A model generated the notes under the pieces. That model did not search any database. It was not told the origin of the DNA and saw only the letters and a list, made by a program, of their open reading frames with translations. A DNA stretch of 64,000 nucleotides from positions 1 to 64,000 of the forward strand of contig JABLXC010000001.1 in NCBI GenBank assembly GCA_013178185.1. Direction: 5' to 3'. The DNA comes from Anaerolineae bacterium (GTDB lineage Bacteria > Chloroflexota > Anaerolineae > Anaerolineales > Anaerolineaceae). Below are positions 32,211 to 41,165 of this stretch, piece by piece (within the stretch, counting starts at the first letter, position 1; each line of letters begins with the position of its first letter). The position numbers and the translations under genes are program-made.

Positions 32211-34769
32211 TTAGCCTTTCATTTCATAACCCTCGGCGGGCTCGTTTACGAAAGTAACCTCATATTCCTTTCGGCTCAAGACGGTATCGTATAGACCAAT
32301 GTCTTCGCCTTCGTGCCTGTTGATGCCTGTGTACACGAGGCTGGCGTCTTCATAGCGCTTGAATTTGTAGACGGCGTCGTTCATCAGGGCGCTGTTGAAG
32401 ACGTTGAGGCTAACCAGCAGCTCAAAGTCTTTCACATCCAGCCCCGTAACGCGCTTGAAGAGACCGGGCTCCAGCAGGGTGATGACATCGCGCAAGGTGC
32501 GCTCGCGGTAGTCTGTGAGGTACATAAAGATCGGGATGCGGGTGGCAAATTTGATCAGTTTTTCCTGAATTATTTTGCGCTTGCTCTTGTATTCCTTCTC
32601 ATCTTCTGTCAAAACGCGCTTTTCTTCTGGAGCGAGTTCGCGGTCGTTGGCTTCGCGTCTGATTTTCTTCACCGCTTCGGATTTGTTAATAATGGTCTCG
32701 ATATCCTGGTTGAGATTGCGGAAGCCTTCGATGCTCTCTAAGGCTTTCATCGCCTCTTGATTCGCCATCAGCCGCGCAAGGGTATCGTTATCTACATTGA
32801 CCAGCAGGGCGCTTTCCCATCTTCGGGCCAGCAAAGTGGCGGTTGTGCCGCTCATTGCCATATCCAGAATGCCCGCCGCGTCAATCTGCTTCATGGAACT
32901 GCCATCATAGGCCAGCACAGGCAGGAAGTTGATAAATTCAGCTACTTTGTTTTCGGGACTGATGGCTTCGTTAACGTTGAGGCGCGAGGCGTATTCGGCG
33001 ATCTGGCGCAGGGCGCGGTCGGGAGCAAAATCGAAGACATAGCACTCGCGTTTGATGATTTCTTCGGCGTTCGGATTCTGCCCGTCGGGGTTGCTGACTG
33101 TCCACGGCGATTGGATACGAAAAGCCGCCTGAAAATAGGTTTCAGGGCTGGAAGAATTACGGAGCATAAAGATGCCAGTCCAGGGTTTGACGGTGACGCC
33201 TGTGGTCAGCTTGCCGCAGGTGAGTGTGATAGTCTTCGTTTCCAGCGGATTGCCCATCGCACTTTGCACAGGGATCAGCGCGTCCACGCCGATACCCGCC
33301 TCAGCGCCCGCCGCGACCACTACTTTGTAATCATGGTAGAACTTATTTTGCCGCTGCTCGAGCAAATTCTTCATAGCGTGGCAGGCGGCGACGCTCGGCA
33401 AAAACCAGAGAGTGTGAGAAAGCACGTTGAGCAAGCGTACATCGGAGAAAGGTAGGGGCGGTTTCTTTGCGCCGAGTTTCAGGTTGTCCACCGTCGTTTC
33501 TAAGAACGCGCCCCGAATCAAATCCAGCCATTTTTGCACTTCGTCTTCATACTTGAAACGGGCAAACACGCCTTTTCCTTCGGCTGAGAAAAAGACATTC
33601 AAATCAAACTCGTTGAATTCGCCTTGTAGGGCAATCTCTCGGATGGAGTCGGGTAACTGGTAGGTGAGCAGAACCATGCGCGGCAGCATGGCGTAGGGGT
33701 TGCCCTCACCTTGCCAGTTGGCTTTGGCGCGTTGTTCGTCCGAATACGTCCAGTTGAAGATTTGCTCTTCGATAAACTCGCCCGAAGCGATGGCGCGAAA
33801 CGGCGTGCCAGAAAGATAGAGATAATGATTGGTAGTGATAGGCAGGATATCTTCGATCTCTTCGGTGGTTTCTTTAAGAAACTCCGCGCCCTGACCCCTC
33901 GCAAATTTGATTTCCTCTTCTTCTTCCGCTTCGAACAAGTCTTTAGCTTTTTCGCGCCACGCGCCGTAGTGGTACTCGTCCAGGATCACGCAATCCCAAT
34001 GGGTGGCATGAACCCACTCGTTCTTGGTTTTGACGCCGCCCGTACTTCGGTTTTTGCCAAGGTAATCTTGAAACGAACCAAAGCAGACGATGGGACGGGT
34101 TTTATCAGCCTCCTCGTAAGTCAGACCGCCGGGTTTGATGAACTGCCAGCCTTTAAAATCCACATGGCTTTTCAGGTCGGCTTCCCAGGCACTTTGAACG
34201 GCGGGTTTGAAGGTCAATACAAGAACCTTTCTCCATTCCATTTTCTTTGCCAGGTGGTACGCGGCAAAGGTTTTACCAAAGCGCATTTTGGCGTTCCAGA
34301 GGAAGTGCGGGGTCTTGCCTTTGTTGGAATGATCATTTCTGAAGCTAAGGAAATAAGCAGAGGTCTTTTCCACGGCTTCGGCCTGTTCGGGGCGCATGGA
34401 AAAGTTAAGCGTGCGCTGTTCTTCGTTGAGTTCACCGCGCTGGACGGCAAGAACGGCGGCGCGGACTTCCTTCACGCCGCATTGAAACCACTCGCCTTCG
34501 GGGTTGGGAACGCCCCACCCGCGCAGGGTGCGATGCACGTCATGGTCGGTGAAGACCGTGCCGTCATTGCGCATGGCGGATTCTTCCAGCACGATGCGGT
34601 AGGGCGGCTCGCCGGGCTTGAGCGTGGGGTACTGCGCCGCCACGCGCTCGCGTACGTCTTTGGCGGTGTAGCCGATCTTGAGCAAACCCTGGTAATTGGG
34701 GTGGGTGTCTTCATAGGCGTAGATTTTAGGCGAAGCCTGGGGGCGAGGCGGGAAGAAATCATCACTCAT
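32211..34769 (-). CDS. GIY-YIG nuclease fused to SF2 helicase (restriction subunit)
   Basis: An 852-residue protein. Residues ~14-110 form a GIY-YIG/T5orf172-type nuclease domain (KIYAYED at 15-21, KIGYTAKDVRERV at 31-43, GEWFQC). Next comes a superfamily 2 ATPase: Walker A-like MRFGKT (162-167), DEYH box in VILDEYHYGAW, LSGTPFRA motif III, and a late QAAFRIQSPW segment resembling motif VI. Such proteins act as the DNA-translocating, cutting subunit of restriction systems. Two DNA methyltransferase-like genes lie upstream on the same strand, about 290 bp away. The helicase core lacks the canonical GxGKT glycine pattern (it is RFGKT), as in type III-like restriction helicases. The three genes probably form one restriction-modification or defence system. 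Confidence 0.82.
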   Translation of the reverse strand: MSDDFFPPRPQASPKIYAYEDTHPNYQGLLKIGYTAKDVRERVAAQYPTLKPGEPPYRIVLEESAMRNDGTVFTDHDVHRTLRGWGVPNPEGEWFQCGVKEVRAAVLAVQRGELNEEQRTLNFSMRPEQAEAVEKTSAYFLSFRNDHSNKGKTPHFLWNAKMRFGKTFAAYHLAKKMEWRKVLVLTFKPAVQSAWEADLKSHVDFKGWQFIKPGGLTYEEADKTRPIVCFGSFQDYLGKNRSTGGVKTKNEWVHATHWDCVILDEYHYGAWREKAKDLFEAEEEEEIKFARGQGAEFLKETTEEIEDILPITTNHYLYLSGTPFRAIASGEFIEEQIFNWTYSDEQRAKANWQGEGNPYAMLPRMVLLTYQLPDSIREIALQGEFNEFDLNVFFSAEGKGVFARFKYEDEVQKWLDLIRGAFLETTVDNLKLGAKKPPLPFSDVRLLNVLSHTLWFLPSVAACHAMKNLLEQRQNKFYHDYKVVVAAGAEAGIGVDALIPVQSAMGNPLETKTITLTCGKLTTGVTVKPWTGIFMLRNSSSPETYFQAAFRIQSPWTVSNPDGQNPNAEEIIKRECYVFDFAPDRALRQIAEYASRLNVNEAISPENKVAEFINFLPVLAYDGSSMKQIDAAGILDMAMSGTTATLLARRWESALLVNVDNDTLARLMANQEAMKALESIEGFRNLNQDIETIINKSEAVKKIRREANDRELAPEEKRVLTEDEKEYKSKRKIIQEKLIKFATRIPIFMYLTDYRERTLRDVITLLEPGLFKRVTGLDVKDFELLVSLNVFNSALMNDAVYKFKRYEDASLVYTGINRHEGEDIGLYDTVLSRKEYEVTFVNEPAEGYEMKG

Positions 34770-35059
34770 GGAAGGCGGTTTCCTTTCTTCGATGTGCGGT
34801 GTGGGTGGACCGAGATAGTCGTTCTCCTCTGGGCGAGCGAGCAGAGAAGAATCCCTCGCTCAGTTCATTAAAGCCGGATAAGATGACGGCCAGGTCGCGA
34901 GGACTTATGCGCGCTTGGGCGGGGTTTGTGCAGCATCTTGCCGCGCGGCCCGGGACGCGTTTTTCCGGGCCGCCGCCTCTCGCTTCCAACAGCGAGGATA
35001 AAAGTGAGGCTTCCATTCAATGCTCAAAGGCGAAACAGCCCCACGAGATGAAATAGCCG
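34770..35059. other. Gap inside the restriction operon, with GC-rich hairpin
   Basis: A 290-bp stretch between the methyltransferase and helicase genes. A strong hairpin has arms GCGGCCCGG (34945-34953) and CCGGGCCGC (34965-34973) with an 11-base loop. A minus-strand 84-codon frame is present but its composition is not protein-like. The gap is larger than between the other genes of this group and may hold a promoter or a partial terminator. Confidence 0.5.
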
Positions 35060-36601
35060 TCACGCATCGTATTCCTCTCCCATCGGCTCAATCTTTGATT
35101 TAATGAAGTCAATTTCCGTTTCGGTCAATTCATATCGTTTATATAACATTTCATCAGTCCACCTGATGCTCATGTCTAATGCAGGAACAAAAAAATAATT
35201 GTCTTTAGTAATGTCTTGTGAAACTACGTGTAAAGATAACAAAAATCGGAAAAATCTTGTTTTCATATACGCCACTAAATTCTCTGCTTCTATTTTATTT
35301 TTATAACTTCCAATAACGATATAAGTCTCATTACAAATTGTGCCGGGTGGTAGCAATGCAATTTTTGAAAGAACTCTTCTTTTTCCATCTTTTCCAGGGT
35401 TGCCTGCATGTTCATGCCCCGTTCGAGAAGTGATGACTTTCCAGGTGTCTATCATCTCTACACCAACTCTAACGTCTTTTCTATTGTAAGGTCCTTCACC
35501 TTTTTGCCAATATAAGATTAAGTCACCGCTTTTTTGGGGTCTTTCAGTTGTAGGCAGTCCAAAAGGTTTTCTGCTTGAGACCTGTTCATTCATTTTGGCT
35601 TCCCCTTTTGCCAAAACTTTTCTTATGATGGAAACGGCTTGACTGTAACGAATAAATGTTTTAAATTCGTTTAATTTTCGAGACGAGGTAGAAGAAGTTC
35701 CTTTTAGGACATTAGTGACTTCGCATGTTCCTTTATAATCTCTTTCCCATAGAAAATAACAAATACCTCCAGCAATATCCACTCCAGGGAAGACTTCGTT
35801 TGCATCTTCAAAATCAACCAATTTGCGAATACGGTTGTCATTGAGCATGTTGCGTCGAAATTCATCCAGCCCTTTGCCGCCTGCAAACCAGCGGGATGGA
35901 ATGATCATGGTCAGATACCGGGGATTGAGCTTTTTGGCTTGCTCAACAAAAATCTGATAAATGGGGGATGCGCTTCTTCCAAAGCCTGCATCGCTTAACT
36001 GATACGGCGGATTGCCGATAACGACATCGAATTTCATCTTGAAAATCTCCTGCGGGTCTTCGGTATGAATGAACTGGTAGGCGTGGCTTTCCAGGGCGGG
36101 GTCGCGATCGTATTCGTACAAATTTGCGCCGCAGTACTTGCAGCGCTCGCCTTTCCACTCGTGAATCATGCGCTCGAAAACGATGTTGCCTTCAGGGGTA
36201 TGGAACGCCGTGCAAACCGAGTATTTGCCGTTTGCCTTTTTGGCGCAATAGACGCTGCGACGCGAGAGCAGGGCGGTGATTTCGGTGATGGCGACGCCGA
36301 AAATCTGTTTGGTGAAGATGTGATTGATGCGCTCCTGGCGGTCGGGGATTTGCTCCGCCAGTCCTGCGTTCAGCCGTTTGGCAATCTCGCGCAGGAAGAT
36401 GCCCGTCTTGACGGCAGGATCGAGAAAGGTGGCGGTGGGATCGCGCCAGATCTCCTGCGGGAGCAAATCGAGCATCTGGTTGGCAATCGCGGGCGGCGTG
36501 AAGACTTCGTCGCTGGAAAGGTTGGCAAGGCAGCTTAGCACGTCGGGGTTGTAATTGACGTTTGCGAAGGGGTTGCGAAGATTGCTTGTCGGTTCAGGCA
36601 T
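35060..36601 (-). CDS. Eco57I-type adenine-specific DNA methyltransferase
   Basis: A 513-residue N6-adenine methyltransferase. The SAM motif is atypical, FLDPAVKTGIFL (59-70, normally DPACGsGxFL). The catalytic motif NPPYQL (197-202, in VVIGNPPYQLSD) is intact, followed by LTMIIPSRWFAGG. A zinc-like pair CKYCG lies between. The C-terminal ~250 residues (35.1-35.9 kb) are markedly AT-rich and probably form the target-recognition domain, often the variable and exchanged part. Its ATG lies inside the end of the smaller methyltransferase gene (8-base overlap, GGAGAAG site), so the two are translationally coupled and may act as a pair. The helicase gene follows. Confidence 0.85.
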   Translation of the reverse strand: MPEPTSNLRNPFANVNYNPDVLSCLANLSSDEVFTPPAIANQMLDLLPQEIWRDPTATFLDPAVKTGIFLREIAKRLNAGLAEQIPDRQERINHIFTKQIFGVAITEITALLSRRSVYCAKKANGKYSVCTAFHTPEGNIVFERMIHEWKGERCKYCGANLYEYDRDPALESHAYQFIHTEDPQEIFKMKFDVVIGNPPYQLSDAGFGRSASPIYQIFVEQAKKLNPRYLTMIIPSRWFAGGKGLDEFRRNMLNDNRIRKLVDFEDANEVFPGVDIAGGICYFLWERDYKGTCEVTNVLKGTSSTSSRKLNEFKTFIRYSQAVSIIRKVLAKGEAKMNEQVSSRKPFGLPTTERPQKSGDLILYWQKGEGPYNRKDVRVGVEMIDTWKVITSRTGHEHAGNPGKDGKRRVLSKIALLPPGTICNETYIVIGSYKNKIEAENLVAYMKTRFFRFLLSLHVVSQDITKDNYFFVPALDMSIRWTDEMLYKRYELTETEIDFIKSKIEPMGEEYDA

Positions 36602-37277
36602 GATCTTCTCCGAGCTTTAGAAAGTGAACGAGCGGGTAATTGTACGTTTCGGTAGGCAGAAAGACCTTCTCGCCCAGATCTGACAGATATACGTTCTGCG
36701 AAAACAAACCGGGCTGGTTCCGGCGCTCATCGGGCAGCAATTCGGCAAAGACAAAGTCGCGCCGTTTGATCAGGCTGTTATGCAGAGGGAACGACCATTC
36801 TGAGAAGATGATTTGATGCGGTTCGGGTCCCACCGTCCGCAGGGTGAGGGCGTCGCCCCAAATGATGTTGCGCTCTAAAATGAAGCGCAAGGCGCGGCGC
36901 ATTTCGGGTTTTGCTTTGCGTTTGTACAGGGCTGTGTATTGCTCATGCGCAATATCAAACAACCGATGACGGCACGTGATGACATTGTCCTGCAAAATGT
37001 CAATGCCGTAAATCGAAGAAACCGCCAATACCAGATTGCGCTCGAACTCCAATGGACTGCGGCGGTAATTTTTCTCCACCACATTCAGCTTGCGGCGCAG
37101 AATTTCGGTCAGGAAGTTCCCCGTACCGCAAGCGGGCTCCAGGAAGCGCGAGTCAATCCGCTCGGTTTCTTGTTTTACCAAATCAAGCATATCATTGACG
37201 ATCTTCTCGCTGGTGAATACTTCGCCGTAGTCAGCAACGCGCTTTTTAGAAATAACCTGTCCGTTCATTTCCTGCAA
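36594..37277 (-). CDS. Short DNA methyltransferase-like protein (motif I only)
   Basis: A 227-residue protein similar to the N-terminal part of HsdM/Eco57I methyltransferases: YGEVFTSEKIVNDMLDLV, SAM motif FLEPACGTGNFL (45-56) and a later SIYGIDILQDNV. No NPPY catalytic motif is present; the place where one would follow the DALTL segment reads HQIIFSEWSF. It may be a catalytically dead partner or a SAM-binding subunit for the overlapping Eco57I-type enzyme. The start is TTG 37277 with GAGGA seven bases upstream; ATG 37268 is the alternative. It is the first of the restriction genes on this strand. Confidence 0.75.
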   Translation of the reverse strand: MQEMNGQVISKKRVADYGEVFTSEKIVNDMLDLVKQETERIDSRFLEPACGTGNFLTEILRRKLNVVEKNYRRSPLEFERNLVLAVSSIYGIDILQDNVITCRHRLFDIAHEQYTALYKRKAKPEMRRALRFILERNIIWGDALTLRTVGPEPHQIIFSEWSFPLHNSLIKRRDFVFAELLPDERRNQPGLFSQNVYLSDLGEKVFLPTETYNYPLVHFLKLGEDHA

Positions 37278-37485
37278 TTAGCATTCCTCAGGCGACTGGG
37301 GTCAATTGATCAATTGTGTAGAACTTAATTATACGGCACGGATGTTTCATCTAACGTCTTTCCCCCTTGAGTTTTTCTATTTTCAGGTCGCTCGCCGACT
37401 GCTGAAGTAAATCGGCACGCTGCACAATTTGACCAGTTTCCACCTTCCCTGGGCAAACGCCAATATCTTGGTACATTTTTTGTCT

Positions 37486-37977
37486 CTAGCTCCAACGATC
37501 AAAACGCTTTTGACATTCAATGCCTGGCAACCTTGCCCCTTGATCGAGCATTTTACGGAGGGCAATAGCTGCCTGGTTTGATGTAAGAACATGGTGGATC
37601 ACCATTTCATCCAATATCCATAGCACCCCGTGAACCGGTACCCCCTGCGCTTTAGCAAGTTCATTAAGTCTTCTGTCGCCGGTCACCAGACTTGCACCCA
37701 ATGCCCTGGCAAGCAATAATGCAGCCAGGTCAATGGCGGATAATTGACGATGGAGTTGCCTTAATCGAATTAATTCGAGAATATATTCGGGTTCAAGACC
37801 ATGTGTTTGCAATCCCAGAACTTGAAGCGTTGCCCACCGGGGATGGATAAACTCTTCTACAGCAAAATCGGTGGTGAAGAATTGGTATGGAAGACGGAAA
37901 ACATCGGCTAATATCTTGCCGTTCTCGAGGTCGACCCAAATATTCGTATCAGTTACCAGAACGGATGGCAGGGTCAT
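37486..37977 (-). CDS. PIN-domain protein (putative toxin ribonuclease)
   Basis: A 163-residue PIN-like nuclease. Acidic residues fit the PIN layout: Asp10 and Asp16 in VTDTNIWVDL, Glu41/Glu42, Asp83 in AIDLAALLLARALGA, and Asp101 in VTGDRRLNELA. PIN proteins cut structured RNA and often serve as toxins. The gene overlaps the end of the XRE-ImmA gene by 29 bases, in the position where antitoxin-toxin pairs are coupled. A C-terminal ~45-residue helical tail is beyond the usual PIN core. The restriction genes begin about 210 bp downstream. Confidence 0.78.
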   Translation of the reverse strand: MTLPSVLVTDTNIWVDLENGKILADVFRLPYQFFTTDFAVEEFIHPRWATLQVLGLQTHGLEPEYILELIRLRQLHRQLSAIDLAALLLARALGASLVTGDRRLNELAKAQGVPVHGVLWILDEMVIHHVLTSNQAAIALRKMLDQGARLPGIECQKRFDRWS

Positions 37978-39001
37978 TTTGCTGCAGCGCCTCCATCTCC
38001 CACCCTAGTTGTAATGGCTTGCCTAACAACTCCTGTGCCCTGGACCGTGAGATCAAATCCTCAGCCAAAGCGCGATAAATTAACCGTTCCATCCGCATAG
38101 GCGTTTCAGATGGATAAGGTTTTCCTGGTTCCTGGCGATGCCAATCATTGACGCGGAACTGCTGGAATAAACGCGCGGCGGTGTTTTCAGAAATAATGGA
38201 AAGATCCTTGGCGCGGTAAATCCAGGCTTGCATACTTAAGCCGTATTTATGCTTGAGCATGTAAAGCTCGTTGATGTTTAAATCAGTTCGATTGGCGCCC
38301 AGTTCAAAGCGAGCCGTTTCTGCCGGCACGAGGAAAGCCCCGACAAACCGATTGGCGGCCTGCTCTGGTTTGAGTTCGCCCTGAACATCCAGGATCAGGT
38401 GGCCCAATTCATGCCCCAAGTTGAACCGCTGCCGGTCGCCTGATAACTCGCCTTTGGTTACAATGACCGGATCGCCATCTGCCTTGAAAGTGCAAGCGTC
38501 AAAATGCTCAAAACCGGAGATGATCCCCACCTTGATTCCCTGGTCCTCCAGCAACTGGACCAGGTTCTCAATTGCATCATAACCCAGATTCCAGCGATTG
38601 CGTAATTCGATAGCGGCGGTTTCAATCTCATCCAGTGAGGTCACTTTGCGCAAGGGGAGGTTTGCTGCACGTTGTTCTTCCGGGAAAAGACTTTCAATCT
38701 CGCGATAACGCTCCACCCAATCCTGGATGCGCATCTGGATGGCTTCCTGTTCTTTGACGCCTGGTACAGCGTGTTTTCGATAGGCTTGAAGTTGGACGGA
38801 GACCGTGCTCGGGCGAAAAAAGAAATCCACCTTGACCTTTAAAGCCTGAGACAGCCGCAGCAAAACGCCTGAACTGGGCACATCCTGGCCCCGTTCATAT
38901 TTTGAGATCGCCATGGCGCTGACCCCAATTTCATCCGCCAGTTTTCGCAAAGATAAATTGCTCGCTTTGCGAGCCTGTTTGATACGTCCTCCGATGGTCA
39001 T
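37949..39001 (-). CDS. XRE-family regulator fused to ImmA/IrrE metallopeptidase
   Basis: A 350-residue protein. Residues ~1-60 are a Cro/CI helix-turn-helix (KLADEIGVSAMAISKYERGQD). The C-terminal half is an ImmA/IrrE (COG2856) zinc peptidase domain with GHELGHLIL (HExxH at 197-201) and NRFVGAFLVPAE. Family members relieve repression by cleaving a regulator or act as antitoxins. AAGGAGG precedes ATG 39001. The downstream PIN gene overlaps it, and a 10-bp inverted repeat lies 20 bp upstream of its start, so it probably autoregulates this pair. It may also be wired to the restriction genes further downstream. Confidence 0.88.
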   Translation of the reverse strand: MTIGGRIKQARKASNLSLRKLADEIGVSAMAISKYERGQDVPSSGVLLRLSQALKVKVDFFFRPSTVSVQLQAYRKHAVPGVKEQEAIQMRIQDWVERYREIESLFPEEQRAANLPLRKVTSLDEIETAAIELRNRWNLGYDAIENLVQLLEDQGIKVGIISGFEHFDACTFKADGDPVIVTKGELSGDRQRFNLGHELGHLILDVQGELKPEQAANRFVGAFLVPAETARFELGANRTDLNINELYMLKHKYGLSMQAWIYRAKDLSIISENTAARLFQQFRVNDWHRQEPGKPYPSETPMRMERLIYRALAEDLISRSRAQELLGKPLQLGWEMEALQQNDPAIRSGN

Positions 39002-39020
39002 GGCTGCCTCCTTTTTTCTA

Positions 39021-39062
39021 TCAGTTTACATAATAGCATTAATGTAATATTTTGTAAACTGA
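39021..39062. promoter_or_regulatory. Operator-like inverted repeat upstream of XRE-ImmA gene
   Basis: Perfect 10-base arms TCAGTTTACA (39021-39030) and TGTAAACTGA (39053-39062), centres 32 bp (three helical turns) apart, with further TGTAA/ATTAAT-like half sites between them in an AT-rich core. It sits 20 bp before the start codon, as expected for an autoregulatory site. Confidence 0.65.
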
Positions 39063-39489
39063 TCTTCTACCCGACATTAAAAAACTGTTTTCTTTTTGGG
39101 GTTGTCTTTTCTTCCGCTCCCAAACATGTCTACACCGTCCGCAGCCGTGCGAAGAGCTTGCCCGGCGTGGTAGTGCATGACATGCGACATTTTAGCAACT
39201 TACCCCTGAAGTTTTTTTCAACAACATGGCCGGCTTGATTCGGACAACAAACAATAGCTTTGGCGCATTTTGTTGCATAATATTGTAAGTAACTGTAACT
39301 TCTGTTCTTGAAGGTTTTATTACACCAACGATCTATTGCATACGACTGCTTCTGGCGGGGTTACACAGGCGCAGTTTGTATCGATTCATGCTTTAATTTT
39401 GCCAAAAATGGCAGTTATTGCCAGCCGTCAGGCGCTCGATAGCCAACAGAGAGGTATCAAAAACGTCATCTGAATTGCTTGTAGGATTG
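39063..39489. other. Intergenic AT-rich region
   Basis: About 430 bp between the XRE-ImmA gene and a decayed gene. No convincing coding frame, RNA or repeat was found. It is AT-richer than the flanks, in keeping with accessory DNA. Confidence 0.4.
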
Positions 39490-39992
39490 ATGAGTTTAGC
39501 TGGCATAATCATCGGCGCCTTGCCCATTTACTTGTTTATGTGCAAACGGAATACGGCTGAGATAGAAAAGCTCAGGGCCGATACGAAAAAAAACAAAGGT
39601 CGAAACAGCCAAACTTTGTGCAGAACCACAATCTGACAAGTTGGAATCCTTGAGTCGCCTTCAGTTACCGAGGGAGTATAGCCTGGGTTATTTAATTAAC
39701 AAAAAGGGAAGCGCTCACTCAGACTCAGGGATTTATCCTTAAATACTTTTCAAACAAGAGTTTCGCCGGTCAATACGCCAGTCAAGATATGCTTGAAAAG
39801 CAATTCAGCCAATTTAGGGATTGGGAACTGTATTATCGCTTTGAACACTTGCGATTATTGGGATTCCTTGATAGTCAGAAGACCGGCCAAAACCAGGATG
39901 GGGCAGATCGATTCTTGCACTGTCTCTCTGAGGGTTATAGAAAAGAAATCAGCAATTTAGATGTGTTCGCGTCAATTTCTGCTTCTACCTGA
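39490..39992 (+). pseudogene. Decayed membrane-anchored gene with two frameshifts
   Basis: Three consecutive frames each read as natural protein. From ATG 39490: a membrane helix (SLAGIIIGALPIYLFM) then a charged helix (AEIEKLRADTKK). From about 39596, one frame further on, after a run of eight A: KVETAKLCAEPQSDKLESLSRLQL... to a stop at 39740-39742. From about 39720, shifted once more: GFILKYFSNKSFAGQYASQDMLEKQFSQF... to the stop at 39990-39992. Joined they would make a roughly 165-residue protein with one membrane helix, a coiled-coil stalk and a helical C-terminal domain. Each shift is +1. The family is not recognised. It may be a lost member of the defence island. Confidence 0.5.
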
Positions 39993-40201
39993 AAGATCTT
40001 TATCAACACAAAGCATAGGGGTAGACTTAGCCGCAGCCCGAAGAAAATCGGCCCCGAAAGCGGGTCTGCACTTTGAGTTATTTCCGCCAATTTCCTTATT
40101 CTGCTACTAACGCAAGCTGTTGAACTGGCACTAGTTTTACACTAGCGCTGTCAATCCTCTCGCGCAGTTTTCCTTTCCCTTACCCCCTGCTGAAAGACTC
40201 C

Positions 40202-41071
40202 TCACCCCCCTGCCATTGCCAGCAGGAAATCTGGCACCCACAGGCGGTAGGTGAAGAGCGAGAGCGCGGCCGAGACCAACAGCATGGCGACGCCGAAGGC
40301 GATGAGGGCGATATCGCGCCGCCGGAAGGTGAGCTGCTGGATCCAGGTGCGCGGCCCGACGCCAAAGGCGCGCAGGTCCATGGCGTCTATGATATCTTCG
40401 CTGCCCACGATAGCGTGGATGGTGACCGGCACCACCAGCGGGGCCAGCTTGCGCACCTGGGCGAACAATCCCCCGCTGATCTTCTCGATCTCGTAGCCGC
40501 GCGCCCGCTGAGCGTCCATCGTCAGGCTGAAATCGCGCCCAAAGGTGGGGATGAAGCGCATGGTCAGGTCCATGCCGTAGGCGATTTTATCCGGCATGCC
40601 CAGCCGCCGGAAGGTGACGCCGTACAGCGAGGGGTTGAGCGAGTAAGGGATCAGAATGGTCATGCTGGCGATGCTGAAGACGCGGGCGAACATGCTGATC
40701 GAAAACATGATGCGCTCGGCCGTGACCCAGAGCGTGGGTTGCCAGCCGAAAATCTTAAAGGGTGCCGAGACCTGGGTGATGATGTGTTCGGTGGTGTACA
40801 GCTCCATCCCGCCGCGCCCGGTCAAAAAGGTCAGGATCGAGAAGAAGGTGACAAAGGTCAGGATAAACAGCCAGGCGCGGCGCGACTCCTTCCACGTTAC
40901 GCCAGAGGTAAACACGGCCGTGAGCGCGATCACAAAGAAAAAGGAAAGGTAGCGCAGATCCCAAAAGAAAAGCGTGGAGGCCAGGAAGCAGCCAAAGAAG
41001 ATGATCCAGGCGCGCGGGTCAAAACTTTGGACCAGCGAGTTGCGCTGGCGGTAGCGCCAGGTTACCAGCAT
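40202..41071 (-). CDS. ecfT: ECF transporter transmembrane subunit (EcfT)
   Basis: A 289-residue membrane protein of the EcfT/CbiQ family, the scaffold that couples the ATPases to the substrate-binding subunit in vitamin uptake. Five or six helices are apparent. The two cytoplasmic coupling motifs are present: DAQRARGYE and, later, DLRAFG (the Ala-Arg-Gly type signatures that touch the ATPases). It is the last gene of a minus-strand group, about 95 bp after the substrate-binding subunit; that gap is GC-rich and can form hairpins. Downstream lies the decayed gene. Confidence 0.9.
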   Translation of the reverse strand: MLVTWRYRQRNSLVQSFDPRAWIIFFGCFLASTLFFWDLRYLSFFFVIALTAVFTSGVTWKESRRAWLFILTFVTFFSILTFLTGRGGMELYTTEHIITQVSAPFKIFGWQPTLWVTAERIMFSISMFARVFSIASMTILIPYSLNPSLYGVTFRRLGMPDKIAYGMDLTMRFIPTFGRDFSLTMDAQRARGYEIEKISGGLFAQVRKLAPLVVPVTIHAIVGSEDIIDAMDLRAFGVGPRTWIQQLTFRRRDIALIAFGVAMLLVSAALSLFTYRLWVPDFLLAMAGG

Positions 41072-41165
41072 GGTTTACCTCTTTCGAATCCGGTCTATGG
41101 GGCGGGGCCCGGCGAAAAGCCGCCTGCGGGCGGGCGCGAAGCTCGCCGCCGGACCCGCGCCGATG

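Noticed and set aside
34762..35016. An 84-codon minus-strand frame in the restriction operon gap
   Set aside because: No ribosome-binding site or family likeness; low-complexity Ser/Arg/Gly composition and a strong hairpin inside it.
37383..37592. A 69-codon minus-strand frame downstream of the PIN gene
   Set aside because: It overlaps the PIN gene end in another frame and shows no protein-like pattern.
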